Shown in pieces: positions 1 to 8,808 of a stretch of DNA of 64,000 nt. The stretch covers positions 1 through 64,000 of the forward strand of contig NZ_WFGV02000031.1 in assembly GCF_010095445.2 (NCBI RefSeq), in the 5' to 3' direction. The DNA comes from Pseudomonas sp. TNT3 (lineage in GTDB: Bacteria; Pseudomonadota; Gammaproteobacteria; Pseudomonadales; Pseudomonadaceae). The notes beneath the pieces are model-generated. The model did not search any database. It was not told the DNA's origin and was given only the letters and a program-made list of their open reading frames with translations. The number at the start of each line of letters is the position of its first letter. The first letter of the stretch is position 1. Made by a program: the position numbers and the translations under genes.

Positions 1-1004
1 AGGGTCAGGCCGCCGACCAGCAGGTCTACGCCAGCCCCTGCTGCCGCTCCGGCTGCGATGCCACCGCCCACGCGCACACCCAACTGCTTGAGGGTTTCGG
101 GGTTGAACAAGTCATCGCCCCAACGGCCATCGAGCAGCGGCAAATCACTGGCCGCCGCGTCCTGCGGGCGAAAGGCGTAGAGCTTGAGGAGCGCCTCGAC
201 GCAACGTTGCTCACGTTGGCGTACTGCTTTGCGCAGTTCGCTGATCGCCTGTTGTTCCTGCTCGGGCTCACTGACCACACTGCGTCGGCAGGCGGCGCAA
301 TCGATCAACAATTCGGCAATCAACCGCGCTGCACTTTGCTGACGGGCCAGGCGCTGAGCCTGCTGATCGGCGATCAATCGCTCGAGCTGGGGGCGAGCAT
401 TTTCCAGCAGCAGCGCGAGGCTTTCATACAGTCGACGTTCGCCATCCTCCGGCGGCGCGACACTGTCGAAGCGCACCAGGGCGTGCAATCCAAGGCGCGC
501 CAACGCTTCACGCCAGTCCGGTTCGCGATGATTGGCGCTGCTGACAAAGTTCAGCACTGGCAGCAACGGTTTGCCGCAGCTGGCCAGTACTTCCAGTTCG
601 TCGCGGTACTTGGACAGCACCGGCTCGCGGGCGTCGATCACGTAGAGGCCAGCGTCGCAGGTGAGCAGTTGGCGCAATACTTTGGCTTCCTGTTCGAAAC
701 GCTGCCGGGCTTCGCTGCCTTCCAGGAAACGGGCCAGTCGCGCGGGGCCGTCGAGGCGTTCGCCGGGGCGTTCAATGCGCTCCAGAAAATCGAGCAGGGC
801 GATGGCGTCTTCCAGCCCGGGGGTGTCGAAAAGGTCGAGCAGCGGCTCGCCATCCACCGACAGGCGTGCGCCTTCGACATGCCGTGTAGTGCTTGGTCGA
901 TGGGAGACTTCACCGAATCCGACATCGCGGGTCAGGGTGCGCAGTAACGAGGTTTTACCAACGTTGGTGTGGCCCACGACTGCCAATTTCAAAGGTTTAG
1001 TCAC
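1..1004 (-). CDS. P-loop GTPase of the DUF3482 type, 3' end beyond the window
   Basis: The first 334 codons are visible. The product opens MTKPLKLAVVGHTNVGKT, so a Walker A/G1 loop (GHTNVGKTS) lies at residues 11-19. DTPG (G3) follows near residue 60, after a conserved RHVEG stretch. No clear NKxD G4 motif is seen; NFVSS occupies the expected place. A basic, Gln/Arg-rich helical stretch follows, then a glycine-zipper-like segment (GVRVGGGIAAGAAAGAGV) that could insert in a membrane. The start is GTG at 1004, overlapping the upstream DUF2868 stop by 8 bases, which implies translational coupling. In this family the GTPase domain precedes DUF3482; the cellular role is unknown. I infer that it works with the membrane protein encoded just upstream. 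The missing C-terminus prevents a length comparison. Confidence 0.85.
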   Translation of the reverse strand, partial: MTKPLKLAVVGHTNVGKTSLLRTLTRDVGFGEVSHRPSTTRHVEGARLSVDGEPLLDLFDTPGLEDAIALLDFLERIERPGERLDGPARLARFLEGSEARQRFEQEAKVLRQLLTCDAGLYVIDAREPVLSKYRDELEVLASCGKPLLPVLNFVSSANHREPDWREALARLGLHALVRFDSVAPPEDGERRLYESLALLLENARPQLERLIADQQAQRLARQQSAARLIAELLIDCAACRRSVVSEPEQEQQAISELRKAVRQREQRCVEALLKLYAFRPQDAAASDLPLLDGRWGDDLFNPETLKQLGVRVGGGIAAGAAAGAGVDLLVGGLT

Positions 1005-2367
1005 GACCGTTCTCCAACCAGTTCATCGGCGCGCTGTCGGCGTACGGCAGCTCCAGCTGATGCAGCGCGGTGTGCCAGTCGCCCAGGCGCTCGGCATCCA
1101 GTGCTTCACCGGGCGGCGCCTGCAACAACCAGACGCGCGTCTCGCTGGCATTGCGCGCGAGTTCGGCGATCAGCGCCAGGCTGCCACGATCCGGCGAGCG
1201 CCGAGGGTCGCACGCAATGGCCAGGCGCGCGGGTGGAAAACGGCTCAGTTGTTCAAGAAGTTTGTGGCGCGATTCACGACTGTCGAGGACGCCCGCGTCG
1301 CTGACATTCTTCGGCAGTGGTGGCGGCCACGGGCGCTGATCATCCAGCTCAATGGCGACCAACAGCGCACCGTCGCTTTGCAGGTCGCTGACGCCGCTTT
1401 CCACACGATGCAAATGCTCGGGCGCGGCATCGCTGATGCCCAAACGCTCGCTGGTGGGCATCAACCTTTCGCGCAGTTGAGCGTAACCGGGGAGGTTCAG
1501 ATCGAGGCGTAATTTTGCCTGACCGGTTTTCCAGCGCCACAGGCAGAACAACGCCAGTAACAGGCGCGGCAACACGCCATAAACCACCAGCACACCGACC
1601 AGCCATGTGGCCCAGGCCTGGCGCGCGCTTTCGATGTTCAGTGCCGCATCGCCGCTGGCGCGAATCATGTCCACTGTTGGAATAGTGAAGCCGAACAAGG
1701 CAGGCAGGGCGCCAAGGGTGCGGGTCATGGCGACAAAAGTGTCGGCGCTGAGCAGGGTGGTTTCCCAGACGAAGCCGTAACGCCGGGTCGCCATCAATGT
1801 CAGCAACATCACCAGCGCACTGAGCATCGCCAGTGACCACAAGCCGTTGACCAGCACGCCGATCGCCCAGCGATTGAGTTTCTGCCGTTGCAGTAACAGC
1901 AGCAGGGCAGGTGCAAGTTGTGCGGCTTTAGCGTCGCGGGCAAGTTTTTCACTGAGCCATAACCACAAGCGCCCGAGGCTGGCACCGTGTTCACCGGCAA
2001 ACACCAGGCCCAGCGCCCAGCTCAGCAACAAAATCAGATTCAGCCCGAGCAGGCTGCCCAGGGCCCAGAACACATTGACCGGGGTTTGCCCGTCGCCCAG
2101 TGCTGCAAACGCCAGCCCGGCGCCGCTGATCACGGCCAGTACGGCGAGAACAATCAGCGCCAATCGTGCGCCTTGCAGCCAATGCTTGAGGGCGTTGGCC
2201 AGTCCATCGCGTTCAGCCAGCCACAGGGCCCGGCGTTGAATCCGTGCCGGCAAGTCGCCGCCAGCACTGCGGGCCAGTCGATTGGCTTCCAGATCATCCA
2301 GAGGACCGGCGTGTTCTTCGCGCAGACGAATGGTTTCCGTCAGCCAGAGGTTATTCAGTTCAGTCAC
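997..2367 (-). CDS. DUF2868 family membrane protein
   Basis: This 456-residue protein of unknown function has about four hydrophobic segments (near residues 66-90, 98-128, 165-195 and 250-280). Its soluble C-terminal domain contains an LVAIELDDQRPWPPPLP stretch and a Rossmann-like run of alternating strands. The family is found in gamma-proteobacteria next to a DUF3482 GTPase, as here, where the two genes overlap by 8 bases. It is divergent from folA with 85 bases between the starts, as in the PA0350-PA0352 region of P. aeruginosa (from memory). The likely arrangement is a membrane anchor or effector for the GTPase; this is inference from coupling and topology only. Confidence 0.85.
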   Translation of the reverse strand: MTELNNLWLTETIRLREEHAGPLDDLEANRLARSAGGDLPARIQRRALWLAERDGLANALKHWLQGARLALIVLAVLAVISGAGLAFAALGDGQTPVNVFWALGSLLGLNLILLLSWALGLVFAGEHGASLGRLWLWLSEKLARDAKAAQLAPALLLLLQRQKLNRWAIGVLVNGLWSLAMLSALVMLLTLMATRRYGFVWETTLLSADTFVAMTRTLGALPALFGFTIPTVDMIRASGDAALNIESARQAWATWLVGVLVVYGVLPRLLLALFCLWRWKTGQAKLRLDLNLPGYAQLRERLMPTSERLGISDAAPEHLHRVESGVSDLQSDGALLVAIELDDQRPWPPPLPKNVSDAGVLDSRESRHKLLEQLSRFPPARLAIACDPRRSPDRGSLALIAELARNASETRVWLLQAPPGEALDAERLGDWHTALHQLELPYADSAPMNWLENGRD

Positions 2368-2452
2368 GCGGCATCCCGTCGCTTCATTGAACGGTGAGCA
2401 TAACCGCTGTGGCGCTTATCGGGGTATGGGACGCTCTGGTATCCTCGCCGGC

Positions 2453-2965
2453 ATGACTAAATCACTCCCCCTCAGCCTGATCGCAGCCCTCGGTGAAAAC
2501 CGCGTGATCGGCGTCGACAACAGCATGCCCTGGCACTTGCCGGGGGACTTCAAATACTTCAAGGCCACCACCCTGGGCAAGCCGATCATCATGGGTCGCA
2601 AGACCTGGGATTCCCTGGGTCGTCCACTGCCGGGACGATTGAACATCGTGGTCAGCCGTCAGACTGATCTGCAGCTGGAGGGCGCGGAGGTATATCCGTC
2701 GCTTGAGGCGGCCGTCGTACGCGCAGAAGAATGGGCCAGAGAGCAGGGCGTCGATGAGGTGATGTTGATTGGCGGGGCGCAGTTGTATGCACAGGGGTTG
2801 GCGCAGGCTGATCGGCTGTATCTGACGCGAGTGGCGCTGAGCCCGGAAGGGGATGCGTGGTTTCCGGAATTCGATTTGGAGCAGTGGAAACTGGTGTCCA
2901 ATAGCGAAAATCCGGCGGTGGACGATAAGCCGGCGTACAACTTCGAAGTCTGGGAAAAAGCCTGA
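2453..2965 (+). CDS. folA: Dihydrofolate reductase
   Basis: The product reduces dihydrofolate to tetrahydrofolate with NADPH in the cytoplasm; the enzyme is the target of trimethoprim. The 170-residue sequence has the family landmarks: LIAALGENRVIG at the N-terminus, the substrate loop MPWHLPGDFKYFK with the catalytic acid in PGD, the NADPH motifs GRKTWDSLGRPLPGR and IGGAQLY, and a C-terminal FEVWEK. I chose the ATG at 2453 because it gives the usual family length; an upstream in-frame ATG at 2282 would add 57 residues overlapping the divergent gene. It is followed directly by a REP-type hairpin that may protect the transcript end. Confidence 0.97.
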   Translation: MTKSLPLSLIAALGENRVIGVDNSMPWHLPGDFKYFKATTLGKPIIMGRKTWDSLGRPLPGRLNIVVSRQTDLQLEGAEVYPSLEAAVVRAEEWAREQGVDEVMLIGGAQLYAQGLAQADRLYLTRVALSPEGDAWFPEFDLEQWKLVSNSENPAVDDKPAYNFEVWEKA

Positions 2966-2967
2966 TC

Positions 2968-3076
2968 TGTGGCGAGGGGATTTAGCGAAACGTCGCACCG
3001 CCCCGTTGGGTTGCGCAGCGACCCCATTATTTTGGGGCTGCTGCGCAACCCAACGGGGATAAATCCCCTCGCCACG
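2968..3076. repeat. REPIN-like inverted repeat, TGTGGCGAGGGGATT type
   Basis: Two inverted arms begin TGTGGCGAGGGGATT and end AAATCCCCTCGCCACGA, with an inner pair CCGTTGGGTTGCGCAGC / GCTGCGCAACCCAACGG around a short loop. The element fills the gap between the convergent folA and tcyP genes. The same family recurs here at 10074, 39960, 45593 and 57985. It can form a long hairpin in either transcript. Confidence 0.9.
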
Positions 3077-3085
3077 AAGTTATGT

Positions 3086-4477
3086 TTAAGCCTGCACCAA
3101 CTCCGAATGCTCATCCGCATCCAGCAGTGCTTTGTCCGTCTGCTGCATCACCTGGCTGGTAATCGCACCGGCCGCAATCGACCCGCTGACGTTCAATGCC
3201 GTACGACCCATGTCGATCAGTGGCTCAACCGAAATCAGCAACGCCACCAGTGACACTGGCAAGCCCATCGCCGGCAGCACGATCAGCGCGGCGAACGTTG
3301 CGCCACCTCCGACACCCGCCACACCGGCCGAGCTCAGCGTCACAATCGCCACCAGCGTCGCGATCCACAGCGGATCCAGCGGGTTAATGCCCACGGTCGG
3401 TGCAACCATCACCGCCAACATCGCCGGGTATAGACCGGCACAACCGTTCTGGCCGATGGTCGCGCCGAACGAAGCGGCAAAACTGGCGATGGCGTGTGGA
3501 ATGCCCAGGCGGCTGGTCTGCGCTTCGATGCTCAGGGGAATGGTCGCGGCGCTGGAGCGGCTGGTGAAGGCAAACGTCAGCACCGGCCAGATCTTGCGGA
3601 AGAAGCGCAGCGGGTTGATCCCGGCTGCCGAAACCAGCAGGCCATGCACCACAAACATCAGGCCCAGGCCGATGTAGGACACCACCACGAAACTGCCGAG
3701 CTTGATGATGTCTTGCAGGTTCGAACCGGCGACCACTTTGGTCATCAGCGCCAACACGCCATACGGCGTCAGCTTCATCACCAGACGTACCAGACGCATC
3801 ACCCAGGCTTGCAGGGTGTCGATGGCGTTGATCACTTTCTGACCTTTCTCGACGTCATCCTTCAACAACTGCAGCGCAGCGACGCCAAGGAATGCGGCGA
3901 AAATCACCACGCTGATGATCGATGTCGGCTTGGCGCGCGCCAGGTCGGCGAACGGGTTCTGCGGGATGAACGACAGCAGCAACTGCGGCACATTCAGGTC
4001 CGCGACCTTGCCCGCGTAGTCGGTCTGAATGGTTTGCAGACGGGCGATTTCCTGCGTGCCAGCCACCAGACCTTCTGCGGTCAGGCCGAACAGGTTGGTC
4101 AGGCCGATACCGATCAACGCGGCGATGGCGGTGGTGAACAGCAGCTTGCCGATGGTCAGGAAGCTGATCTTGCCCAGCGACGACGCGTTGTGCAGACGGG
4201 CCACAGCACTGAGGATCGAGGCGAACACCAGCGGGATGACGATCATTTGCAGCAGCTGCACGTATCCGTTGCCCACCAGATCGAACCAGCCGATCGAGGC
4301 TTTCAGCACCGGGTTGCCGGCACCGTAAATGCTGTGCAAAGCCACACCAAACGCCACGCCCAGTACCAGCGCGAGTAGGACTTTTTTGGCCAGGCTCCAT
4401 GTAGTGTGGCGGGTTTGTGCCAGGCCAAAGAGCAGGGCGAGGAACACCAGCAGATTGAGGATCAGCGGCAGATTCAT
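3086..4477 (-). CDS. tcyP: L-cystine (sodium:dicarboxylate-type) symporter TcyP
   Basis: This inner-membrane secondary transporter has 463 residues, the same length as E. coli TcyP (YdjN). Its start, [20 protein letters not shown] followed by QTRH, closely resembles that protein as I remember it. It carries the features of the dicarboxylate/amino acid:cation symporter family: repeated hydrophobic spans, a serine-rich re-entrant loop ([15 protein letters not shown]) and a [13 protein letters not shown] segment. The ATG at 4477 is preceded by GGAG at a good distance; the frame stays open upstream to 4582 but lacks family similarity. It probably imports cystine as a sulfur source. In PAO1 this gene is not between folA and ilvD as far as I recall, so tcyP and pchP look like a local insertion. 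Confidence 0.88.
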   Translation of the reverse strand: MNLPLILNLLVFLALLFGLAQTRHTTWSLAKKVLLALVLGVAFGVALHSIYGAGNPVLKASIGWFDLVGNGYVQLLQMIVIPLVFASILSAVARLHNASSLGKISFLTIGKLLFTTAIAALIGIGLTNLFGLTAEGLVAGTQEIARLQTIQTDYAGKVADLNVPQLLLSFIPQNPFADLARAKPTSIISVVIFAAFLGVAALQLLKDDVEKGQKVINAIDTLQAWVMRLVRLVMKLTPYGVLALMTKVVAGSNLQDIIKLGSFVVVSYIGLGLMFVVHGLLVSAAGINPLRFFRKIWPVLTFAFTSRSSAATIPLSIEAQTSRLGIPHAIASFAASFGATIGQNGCAGLYPAMLAVMVAPTVGINPLDPLWIATLVAIVTLSSAGVAGVGGGATFAALIVLPAMGLPVSLVALLISVEPLIDMGRTALNVSGSIAAGAITSQVMQQTDKALLDADEHSELVQA

Positions 4478-4565
4478 TGAGACTCCGATAAAGACTTGTG
4501 CCAGCAGCCTTCCGGGGCAGCTGCGAACCGGCAAGCCTAACAGCTTGAAAACTAATGATTTAATA

Positions 4566-4595
4566 CCAAAAACGTATGGCAACTGTCGTTTTTGG
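4566..4595. promoter_or_regulatory. Candidate operator: 9-bp inverted repeat upstream of tcyP
   Basis: CCAAAAACG (4566-4574) and CGTTTTTGG (4587-4595) are perfect inverted arms around 12 bases. The site lies 89 bases before the tcyP start, in the 241-base divergent region shared with pchP. Arm length and spacing would suit a dimeric regulator, possibly a LysR type such as CysB; that assignment is inference. Confidence 0.45.
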
Positions 4596-4718
4596 AATAA
4601 GCGCGCGTCGCTCTCAGGGATGCATCTGGCGCAATGGGTGCGGTAACGGTCGCTGACAGACGAGGACCGTCATATTTATTTGTTAGCGTCGGTTTCTTTT
4701 ACTCAGGGAGAACTGTCG

Positions 4719-5774
4719 ATGAAGCTCGCACCGAAATTTCTACTCGCCGCACTCTGCCTTGGCCTCGCCGGCCAGGCATTCGCCACGGATTTGAAGCATT
4801 GGCCCGCCGATCAGGCCAAGGCGCTGGACGCCATGATTGCCGCCAACGCCAACAAAGGTAATTACGCGGTGTTCGACATGGACAACACCAGTTACCGCTA
4901 CGACCTCGAAGAATCGTTGCTGCCGTACATGGAAAACAAGGGCCTGATCACCCGTGAAAAGCTTGATCCTTCCCTGAAACTGATCCCGTTCAAAGACACG
5001 GCTGACCACAAGGAAAGCCTGTTCAGTTACTACTACCGCCTCTGCGAACTCGACGACATGGTGTGCTACCCATGGGTCGCGCAAGTGTTCTCGGGTTTCA
5101 CGCTCAAAGAGCTCAAAGGCTATGTCGATGAATTGATGGCGTCCGGCAAACCGGTGCCGGCGACTTACTTCGAAGGCGATGTCGTCAAGAAAATGGACGT
5201 CAACCCGCCGAAAATCTTCACCGGTCAGCAAGAGCTCTACAACAAGCTGATGGAGAACGGTATCGAGGTCTACGTCATGACCGCCGCCTCCGAAGAACTG
5301 GTGCGCATGGTCGCTTCCGACCCGCAGTACGGTTACAACGTCAAACCGCAGAACGTGATCGGCGTGAGCTTGCTGCTCAAGGACACCAAGACCGGCGAAT
5401 TGACCACGGCGCGCAAGCAGATCACGGCAGGCAAGTATGACGAGAAGGCCAACCTGGGCCTTGAGCTGACCCCGTACCTGTGGACCCCGGCGACCTGGAT
5501 GGCCGGCAAGCAGGCGGCGATCCTGACCTACATCGATGAATGGAAAAAACCGGTGCTCGTTGGCGGCGATACCCCGACCAGCGACGGTTACATGCTGTTC
5601 CACAGCGTCGACGTGGCTAAGGGCGGCATTCACTTGTGGGTCAACCGCAAAGACAAATACATGACCCAGATTAACGGCATGATGGCCAAGCACGCAGCGG
5701 CGCAGGCCAAGGAAGGGTTGCCGGTGACGGCAGACAAGAATTGGGTGATCGTGAAGCCTGAAGAAATCCAGTAA
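4719..5774 (+). CDS. pchP: Phosphorylcholine phosphatase, periplasmic HAD enzyme
   Basis: The 351-residue product has a Sec signal peptide (MKLAPKFLLAALCLGLAGQA, cleavage near FAT-DL). It then shows HAD motif I (FDMDNTSYRY), a motif II region (VMTAASEE) and motif III/IV (GGDTPTSDGYMLF). P. aeruginosa PchP (PA5292) has the same length and a similar motif arrangement. It hydrolyses phosphorylcholine in the periplasm, releasing choline for uptake after phospholipase C action on phosphatidylcholine. The ATG at 4719 follows GGGAGA; an in-frame start at 4680 would place charged residues before the signal peptide. It is divergent from tcyP. A REPIN and the ilvD terminator follow, so it is probably monocistronic. 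Confidence 0.9.
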   Translation: MKLAPKFLLAALCLGLAGQAFATDLKHWPADQAKALDAMIAANANKGNYAVFDMDNTSYRYDLEESLLPYMENKGLITREKLDPSLKLIPFKDTADHKESLFSYYYRLCELDDMVCYPWVAQVFSGFTLKELKGYVDELMASGKPVPATYFEGDVVKKMDVNPPKIFTGQQELYNKLMENGIEVYVMTAASEELVRMVASDPQYGYNVKPQNVIGVSLLLKDTKTGELTTARKQITAGKYDEKANLGLELTPYLWTPATWMAGKQAAILTYIDEWKKPVLVGGDTPTSDGYMLFHSVDVAKGGIHLWVNRKDKYMTQINGMMAKHAAAQAKEGLPVTADKNWVIVKPEEIQ

Positions 5775-5790
5775 GCACCGACAAAACCAG

Positions 5791-5879
5791 TGTAGGAGTG
5801 AGCCTGCTCGCGATAGCAGTGTGTCATTCACATTTATGTTGCCTGACACTCCGCTATCGCGAGCAGGCTCACTCCTACA
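5791..5879. repeat. REPIN, TGTAGGAGTGAGCCTGCTCG type
   Basis: The arms TGTAGGAGTGAGCCTGCTCG and CGAGCAGGCTCACTCCTACA are perfect inverted repeats and extend inward (CGATAGC / GCTATCG) around a spacer of about 35 bases. It lies just after the pchP stop, between convergent genes. Confidence 0.93.
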
Positions 5880-5912
5880 GTAGATCTCCAGCATTTGGGG
5901 GGAGCGCAAGCA

Positions 5913-5946
5913 AAAAAATACCCCGCACTTGGCGGGGCATTTTTTG
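5913..5946. terminator. Bidirectional intrinsic terminator between pchP and ilvD
   Basis: CCCCGC (5921-5926) pairs with GCGGGG (5932-5937). The stem is flanked by an A-run on the left and a T-run on the right, so it can end transcription of ilvD on the minus strand and pchP on the plus strand. Confidence 0.85.
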
Positions 5947-5961
5947 TTCGACGGTTAAGCC

Positions 5962-7803
5962 TTACAGCCCGTCAAGCATCGCCTTGTTACGCACAGCGCC
6001 CTTGTCGGCACTGGTCGCCAGCAGGGCGTAGGCCTTGAGAGCGGTGGTCACTTTACGTGGACGCTTCTCGACCGGTTTCCAGCCTTTCTGGTCCTGTTCG
6101 GCACGGCGGCCGGCCATTTCTTCGTCGCTGATCATCAGGTTGATCGAACGGTTCGGAATGTCGATCAGCACCTTGTCGCCATCCTGCACCAGACCAATCG
6201 CGCCGCCAGCAGCGGCTTCCGGCGAAGCGTGGCCGATGGACAGGCCCGAGGTGCCGCCAGAGAAGCGACCGTCGGTGAGCAGGGCACAGGCTTTGCCCAG
6301 GCCTTTGGATTTCAGGTAGGACGTCGGGTACAGCATTTCCTGCATGCCCGGGCCGCCTTTCGGGCCTTCGTAACGGATGATCACGATGTCGCCGGCCTTC
6401 ACTTCATCTGCGAGGATGCCGCGTACCGCGCTGTCCTGGCTTTCGAAGATCTTCGCGTTGCCTTCGAACACGTGGATCGACTCGTCGACGCCGGCGGTTT
6501 TCACGACACAACCGTCCAGCGCAATGTTGCCGTAGAGAACGGCCAGGCCGCCTTCTTTCGAGTAAGCATGCTCGACGCTACGGATGCAGCCGTTTTCACG
6601 GTCGTCATCCAGGGTTTCCCAACGGGTCGACTGGCTGAACGCGGTTTGCGTCGGGATGCCCGCCGGACCGGCCTTGAAGAAGTGGTGCACGGCTTCGTCG
6701 TCGGTCTGGGTGATGTCCCACTTGGCAATGCCTTCGGCCAGGGTCTTGCTGTGCACGGTCGGCAGGTCGGTGTGCAGCAGACCGCCACGGGCCAGCGAGC
6801 CGAGGATGCTGAAGATCCCGCCGGCACGGTGCACGTCTTCCATGTGGTACTTCTGGATGTTCGGCGCGACTTTGCACAGTTGAGGCACGTGGCGGGAGAG
6901 ACGGTCGATATCGCGCAGGTCGAAATCGATCTCGGCTTCCTGGGCCGCAGCCAGCAAGTGCAGGATGGTGTTGGTGGAACCGCCCATGGCGATGTCCAGG
7001 GTCATGGCGTTTTCGAACGCCTTGAAGTTGGCGATGTTGCGCGGCAACACCGACTCATCGTTCTCGGTGTAGTAGCGCTTGCACAGCTCGACGATGGTGC
7101 GGCCGGCCTGCAGGAACAGCTGTTCGCGGTCGCTGTGGGTAGCAAGAGTCGAACCGTTGCCCGGCAATGCCAGGCCCAGGGCTTCAACCAGGCAGTTCAT
7201 CGAGTTGGCGGTGAACATGCCGGAGCACGAACCGCAGGTCGGGCAGGCGCTGCGCTCGTACTCAGCGACTTTCTCGTCAGAAGCGCTGGAGTCGGCGGCG
7301 ATCACCATGGCGTCGACGAGGTCGAGGCCGTGAGAAGCGAGTTTGGTCTTGCCGGCTTCCATCGGGCCGCCGGAAACGAAAATCACCGGGATGTTCAGGC
7401 GCAGGGACGCCATCAGCATGCCAGGGGTGATCTTGTCGCAGTTGGAGATGCAGACGATGGCGTCGGCGCAGTGGGCGTTGACCATGTACTCGACGGAGTC
7501 GGCGATGATCTCGCGGCTCGGCAGCGAATACAGCATGCCGTCGTGGCCCATGGCGATGCCGTCATCCACGGCGATGGTGTTGAATTCTTTTGCCACACCG
7601 CCAGCGCGTTCGATCTCGCGGGCGACCAGTTGGCCCAGGTCCTTGAGGTGAACGTGGCCCGGTACGAACTGGGTGAAGGAGTTGGCAATGGCTATGATCG
7701 GCTTTTTGAAGTCGTCATCTTTCATCCCCGTGGCGCGCCACAGTGCGCGGGCGCCGGCCATGTTGCGGCCGTGGGTGGATGTTTTCGAGCGGTAATCAGG
7801 CAT
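5962..7803 (-). CDS. ilvD: Dihydroxy-acid dehydratase
   Basis: This cytoplasmic iron-sulfur dehydratase makes the 2-keto acids of isoleucine and valine biosynthesis from dihydroxy acids. The 613-residue length is typical. Cluster-ligand regions are visible: [10 protein letters not shown] near residue 120 and [18 protein letters not shown] near residue 195. The metal and substrate motifs [12 protein letters not shown] and [10 protein letters not shown] (near residue 520) are also present. It opens [19 protein letters not shown], as usual for gamma-proteobacterial IlvD. It stands alone, ending in a bidirectional terminator, with a 228-base upstream region before the RAYT cassette. Confidence 0.98.
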   Translation of the reverse strand: MPDYRSKTSTHGRNMAGARALWRATGMKDDDFKKPIIAIANSFTQFVPGHVHLKDLGQLVAREIERAGGVAKEFNTIAVDDGIAMGHDGMLYSLPSREIIADSVEYMVNAHCADAIVCISNCDKITPGMLMASLRLNIPVIFVSGGPMEAGKTKLASHGLDLVDAMVIAADSSASDEKVAEYERSACPTCGSCSGMFTANSMNCLVEALGLALPGNGSTLATHSDREQLFLQAGRTIVELCKRYYTENDESVLPRNIANFKAFENAMTLDIAMGGSTNTILHLLAAAQEAEIDFDLRDIDRLSRHVPQLCKVAPNIQKYHMEDVHRAGGIFSILGSLARGGLLHTDLPTVHSKTLAEGIAKWDITQTDDEAVHHFFKAGPAGIPTQTAFSQSTRWETLDDDRENGCIRSVEHAYSKEGGLAVLYGNIALDGCVVKTAGVDESIHVFEGNAKIFESQDSAVRGILADEVKAGDIVIIRYEGPKGGPGMQEMLYPTSYLKSKGLGKACALLTDGRFSGGTSGLSIGHASPEAAAGGAIGLVQDGDKVLIDIPNRSINLMISDEEMAGRRAEQDQKGWKPVEKRPRKVTTALKAYALLATSADKGAVRNKAMLDGL

Positions 7804-8031
7804 GAAGCACTCCGGGCGGCTAATCAGGTATCAAAAGGGAAGTGAGCTTCTATTGACGTCTGGAACACTCAGAAATGGCCGTGTGTCCGGAAGTTGCCGA
7901 TAACTTTGCGGGATCGCCGCGCGCTTCAGCTTGAGCTCATAAACCCGCCGGGGGATGACTGGCGATGAATGTGGCGATTCTACACGGCTGGCAGCGGGAG
8001 GGAATGCCTCCACGCATTTGCAGACGCACGG

Positions 8032-8130
8032 GTAGGAGCGAGCTTGCTCGCGAAAAACGTCAACGATACCGCGGTGTTCCTTGTTACTCGCGTTGCATTT
8101 TTGTTCTTCGCGAGCAAGCTCGCTCCTACA
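8032..8130. repeat. REPIN flanking the RAYT gene, 3' side
   Basis: The arms are GTAGGAGCGAGCTTGCTCGC and GCGAGCAAGCTCGCTCCTAC. It lies 10 bases from the stop codon of the RAYT gene. Its left spacer (GAAAAACGTCAACGATA) is the same as in the REPIN on the other side of the gene at 8695. Confidence 0.95.
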
Positions 8131-8140
8131 ACGGGGGCGG

Positions 8141-8599
8141 TCAGATCCAGATGGCATCCCATAGCGGATAATCGCCGATGTGGTCGACCAGCCCCGCGCG
8201 CAACGGATTGGCGATGATGTATCGAGCCATGATCTTCAAGTCTTCGTCACGACGCAGGGCGCGGTCGAAGTAACCCTTTTGCCATACGGGTTCTGACCGG
8301 CCTCGAGCTTGATTGATGAGTCGGGCACTGCGGGATTTGATTACTTGCATGAGCCTTGGCAAATCTCCGTTATGGAGTTCAACCAGCCAGTGAATATGAT
8401 CAGGCATGATCACCCAAGCTAAAGCCGTTGCGTCGCCGGCTTCATGAACTCTTCTGAGTTCACGCACGACCAGGCGGCCCGAGCGCCAATCCTTGAAGAT
8501 CGGTTGTCGTTCATGGGTTACGGCTGTCAGTAGATAGATGCGACCAGATTCTGAGTAGCGGCCGGTACGTAAACGATGGGCGTTTTGGTCGCTGGACAT
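8141..8599 (-). CDS. REP-associated tyrosine transposase (RAYT), Y1/HUH family
   Basis: The 152-residue protein carries the HUH motif in VIMPDHIHWLVEL (His68 and His70) and a candidate nucleophile Tyr127 in MARYIIANPLRAGLV. WQKGYFDRALR lies between them, an arrangement typical of RAYT members of the Y1 transposase family (Pfam PF01797). These enzymes nick single-stranded REP DNA through a 5'-phosphotyrosine and are normally single-copy, vertically inherited domesticated transposases rather than free IS. The flanking REPINs are the expected substrates. Both key histidines and the tyrosine are intact and there is no frameshift, so the gene appears functional. The start ATG at 8599 has a weak upstream Shine-Dalgarno. 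Confidence 0.93.
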   Translation of the reverse strand: MSSDQNAHRLRTGRYSESGRIYLLTAVTHERQPIFKDWRSGRLVVRELRRVHEAGDATALAWVIMPDHIHWLVELHNGDLPRLMQVIKSRSARLINQARGRSEPVWQKGYFDRALRRDEDLKIMARYIIANPLRAGLVDHIGDYPLWDAIWI

Positions 8600-8694
8600 T
8601 CCGTTGTCCTCTTCTGTGATTGGAAGAGAAAACGATAGCCGTAACGGAGAGAGAATTTGTGGTGACAGGGATTCTTAATGTGTCGTAAAGCAAC

Positions 8695-8795
8695 TGTAGG
8701 AGCGAGCTTGCTCGCGAAAAACGTCAACGATAACACGGGTGTTTCTGGTTTTTCGCGGTGTCTGTTTGTTCTTCGCGAGCAAGCTCGCTCCTACA
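8695..8795. repeat. REPIN flanking the RAYT gene, 5' side
   Basis: The arms are TGTAGGAGCGAGCTTGCTCG and CGAGCAAGCTCGCTCCTACA. It shares the left spacer GAAAAACGTCAACGATA and the right-arm lead TTGTTCTTCGCG with the copy at 8032, which suggests recent common origin or gene conversion. It ends 13 bases from the rlmI stop codon. Confidence 0.95.
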
Positions 8796-8808
8796 GTGGT
8801 TTGTGTTG

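Larger units (their letters stand above)
8032..8795. mobile_element. RAYT-REPIN cassette
   Basis: A single RAYT gene is bracketed by two REPINs in the same orientation with shared arms and partly shared spacers. RAYT proteins are related to IS200/IS605 HUH transposases and are thought to disperse REP sequences. The whole unit could have been inserted between ilvD and rlmI. No target duplication or other transposase gene is seen, so boundaries are taken from the outer REPIN ends. Confidence 0.75.

Noticed and set aside
2282-2452. Upstream start for folA
   Set aside because: It would overlap the divergent DUF2868 gene and add 57 residues not found in DHFR.
6229-7845. 538-codon open frame on the plus strand opposite ilvD
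   Set aside because: It is antisense to a gene with all ilvD motifs; the composition is that of a GC-rich shadow frame and no family resemblance is seen.
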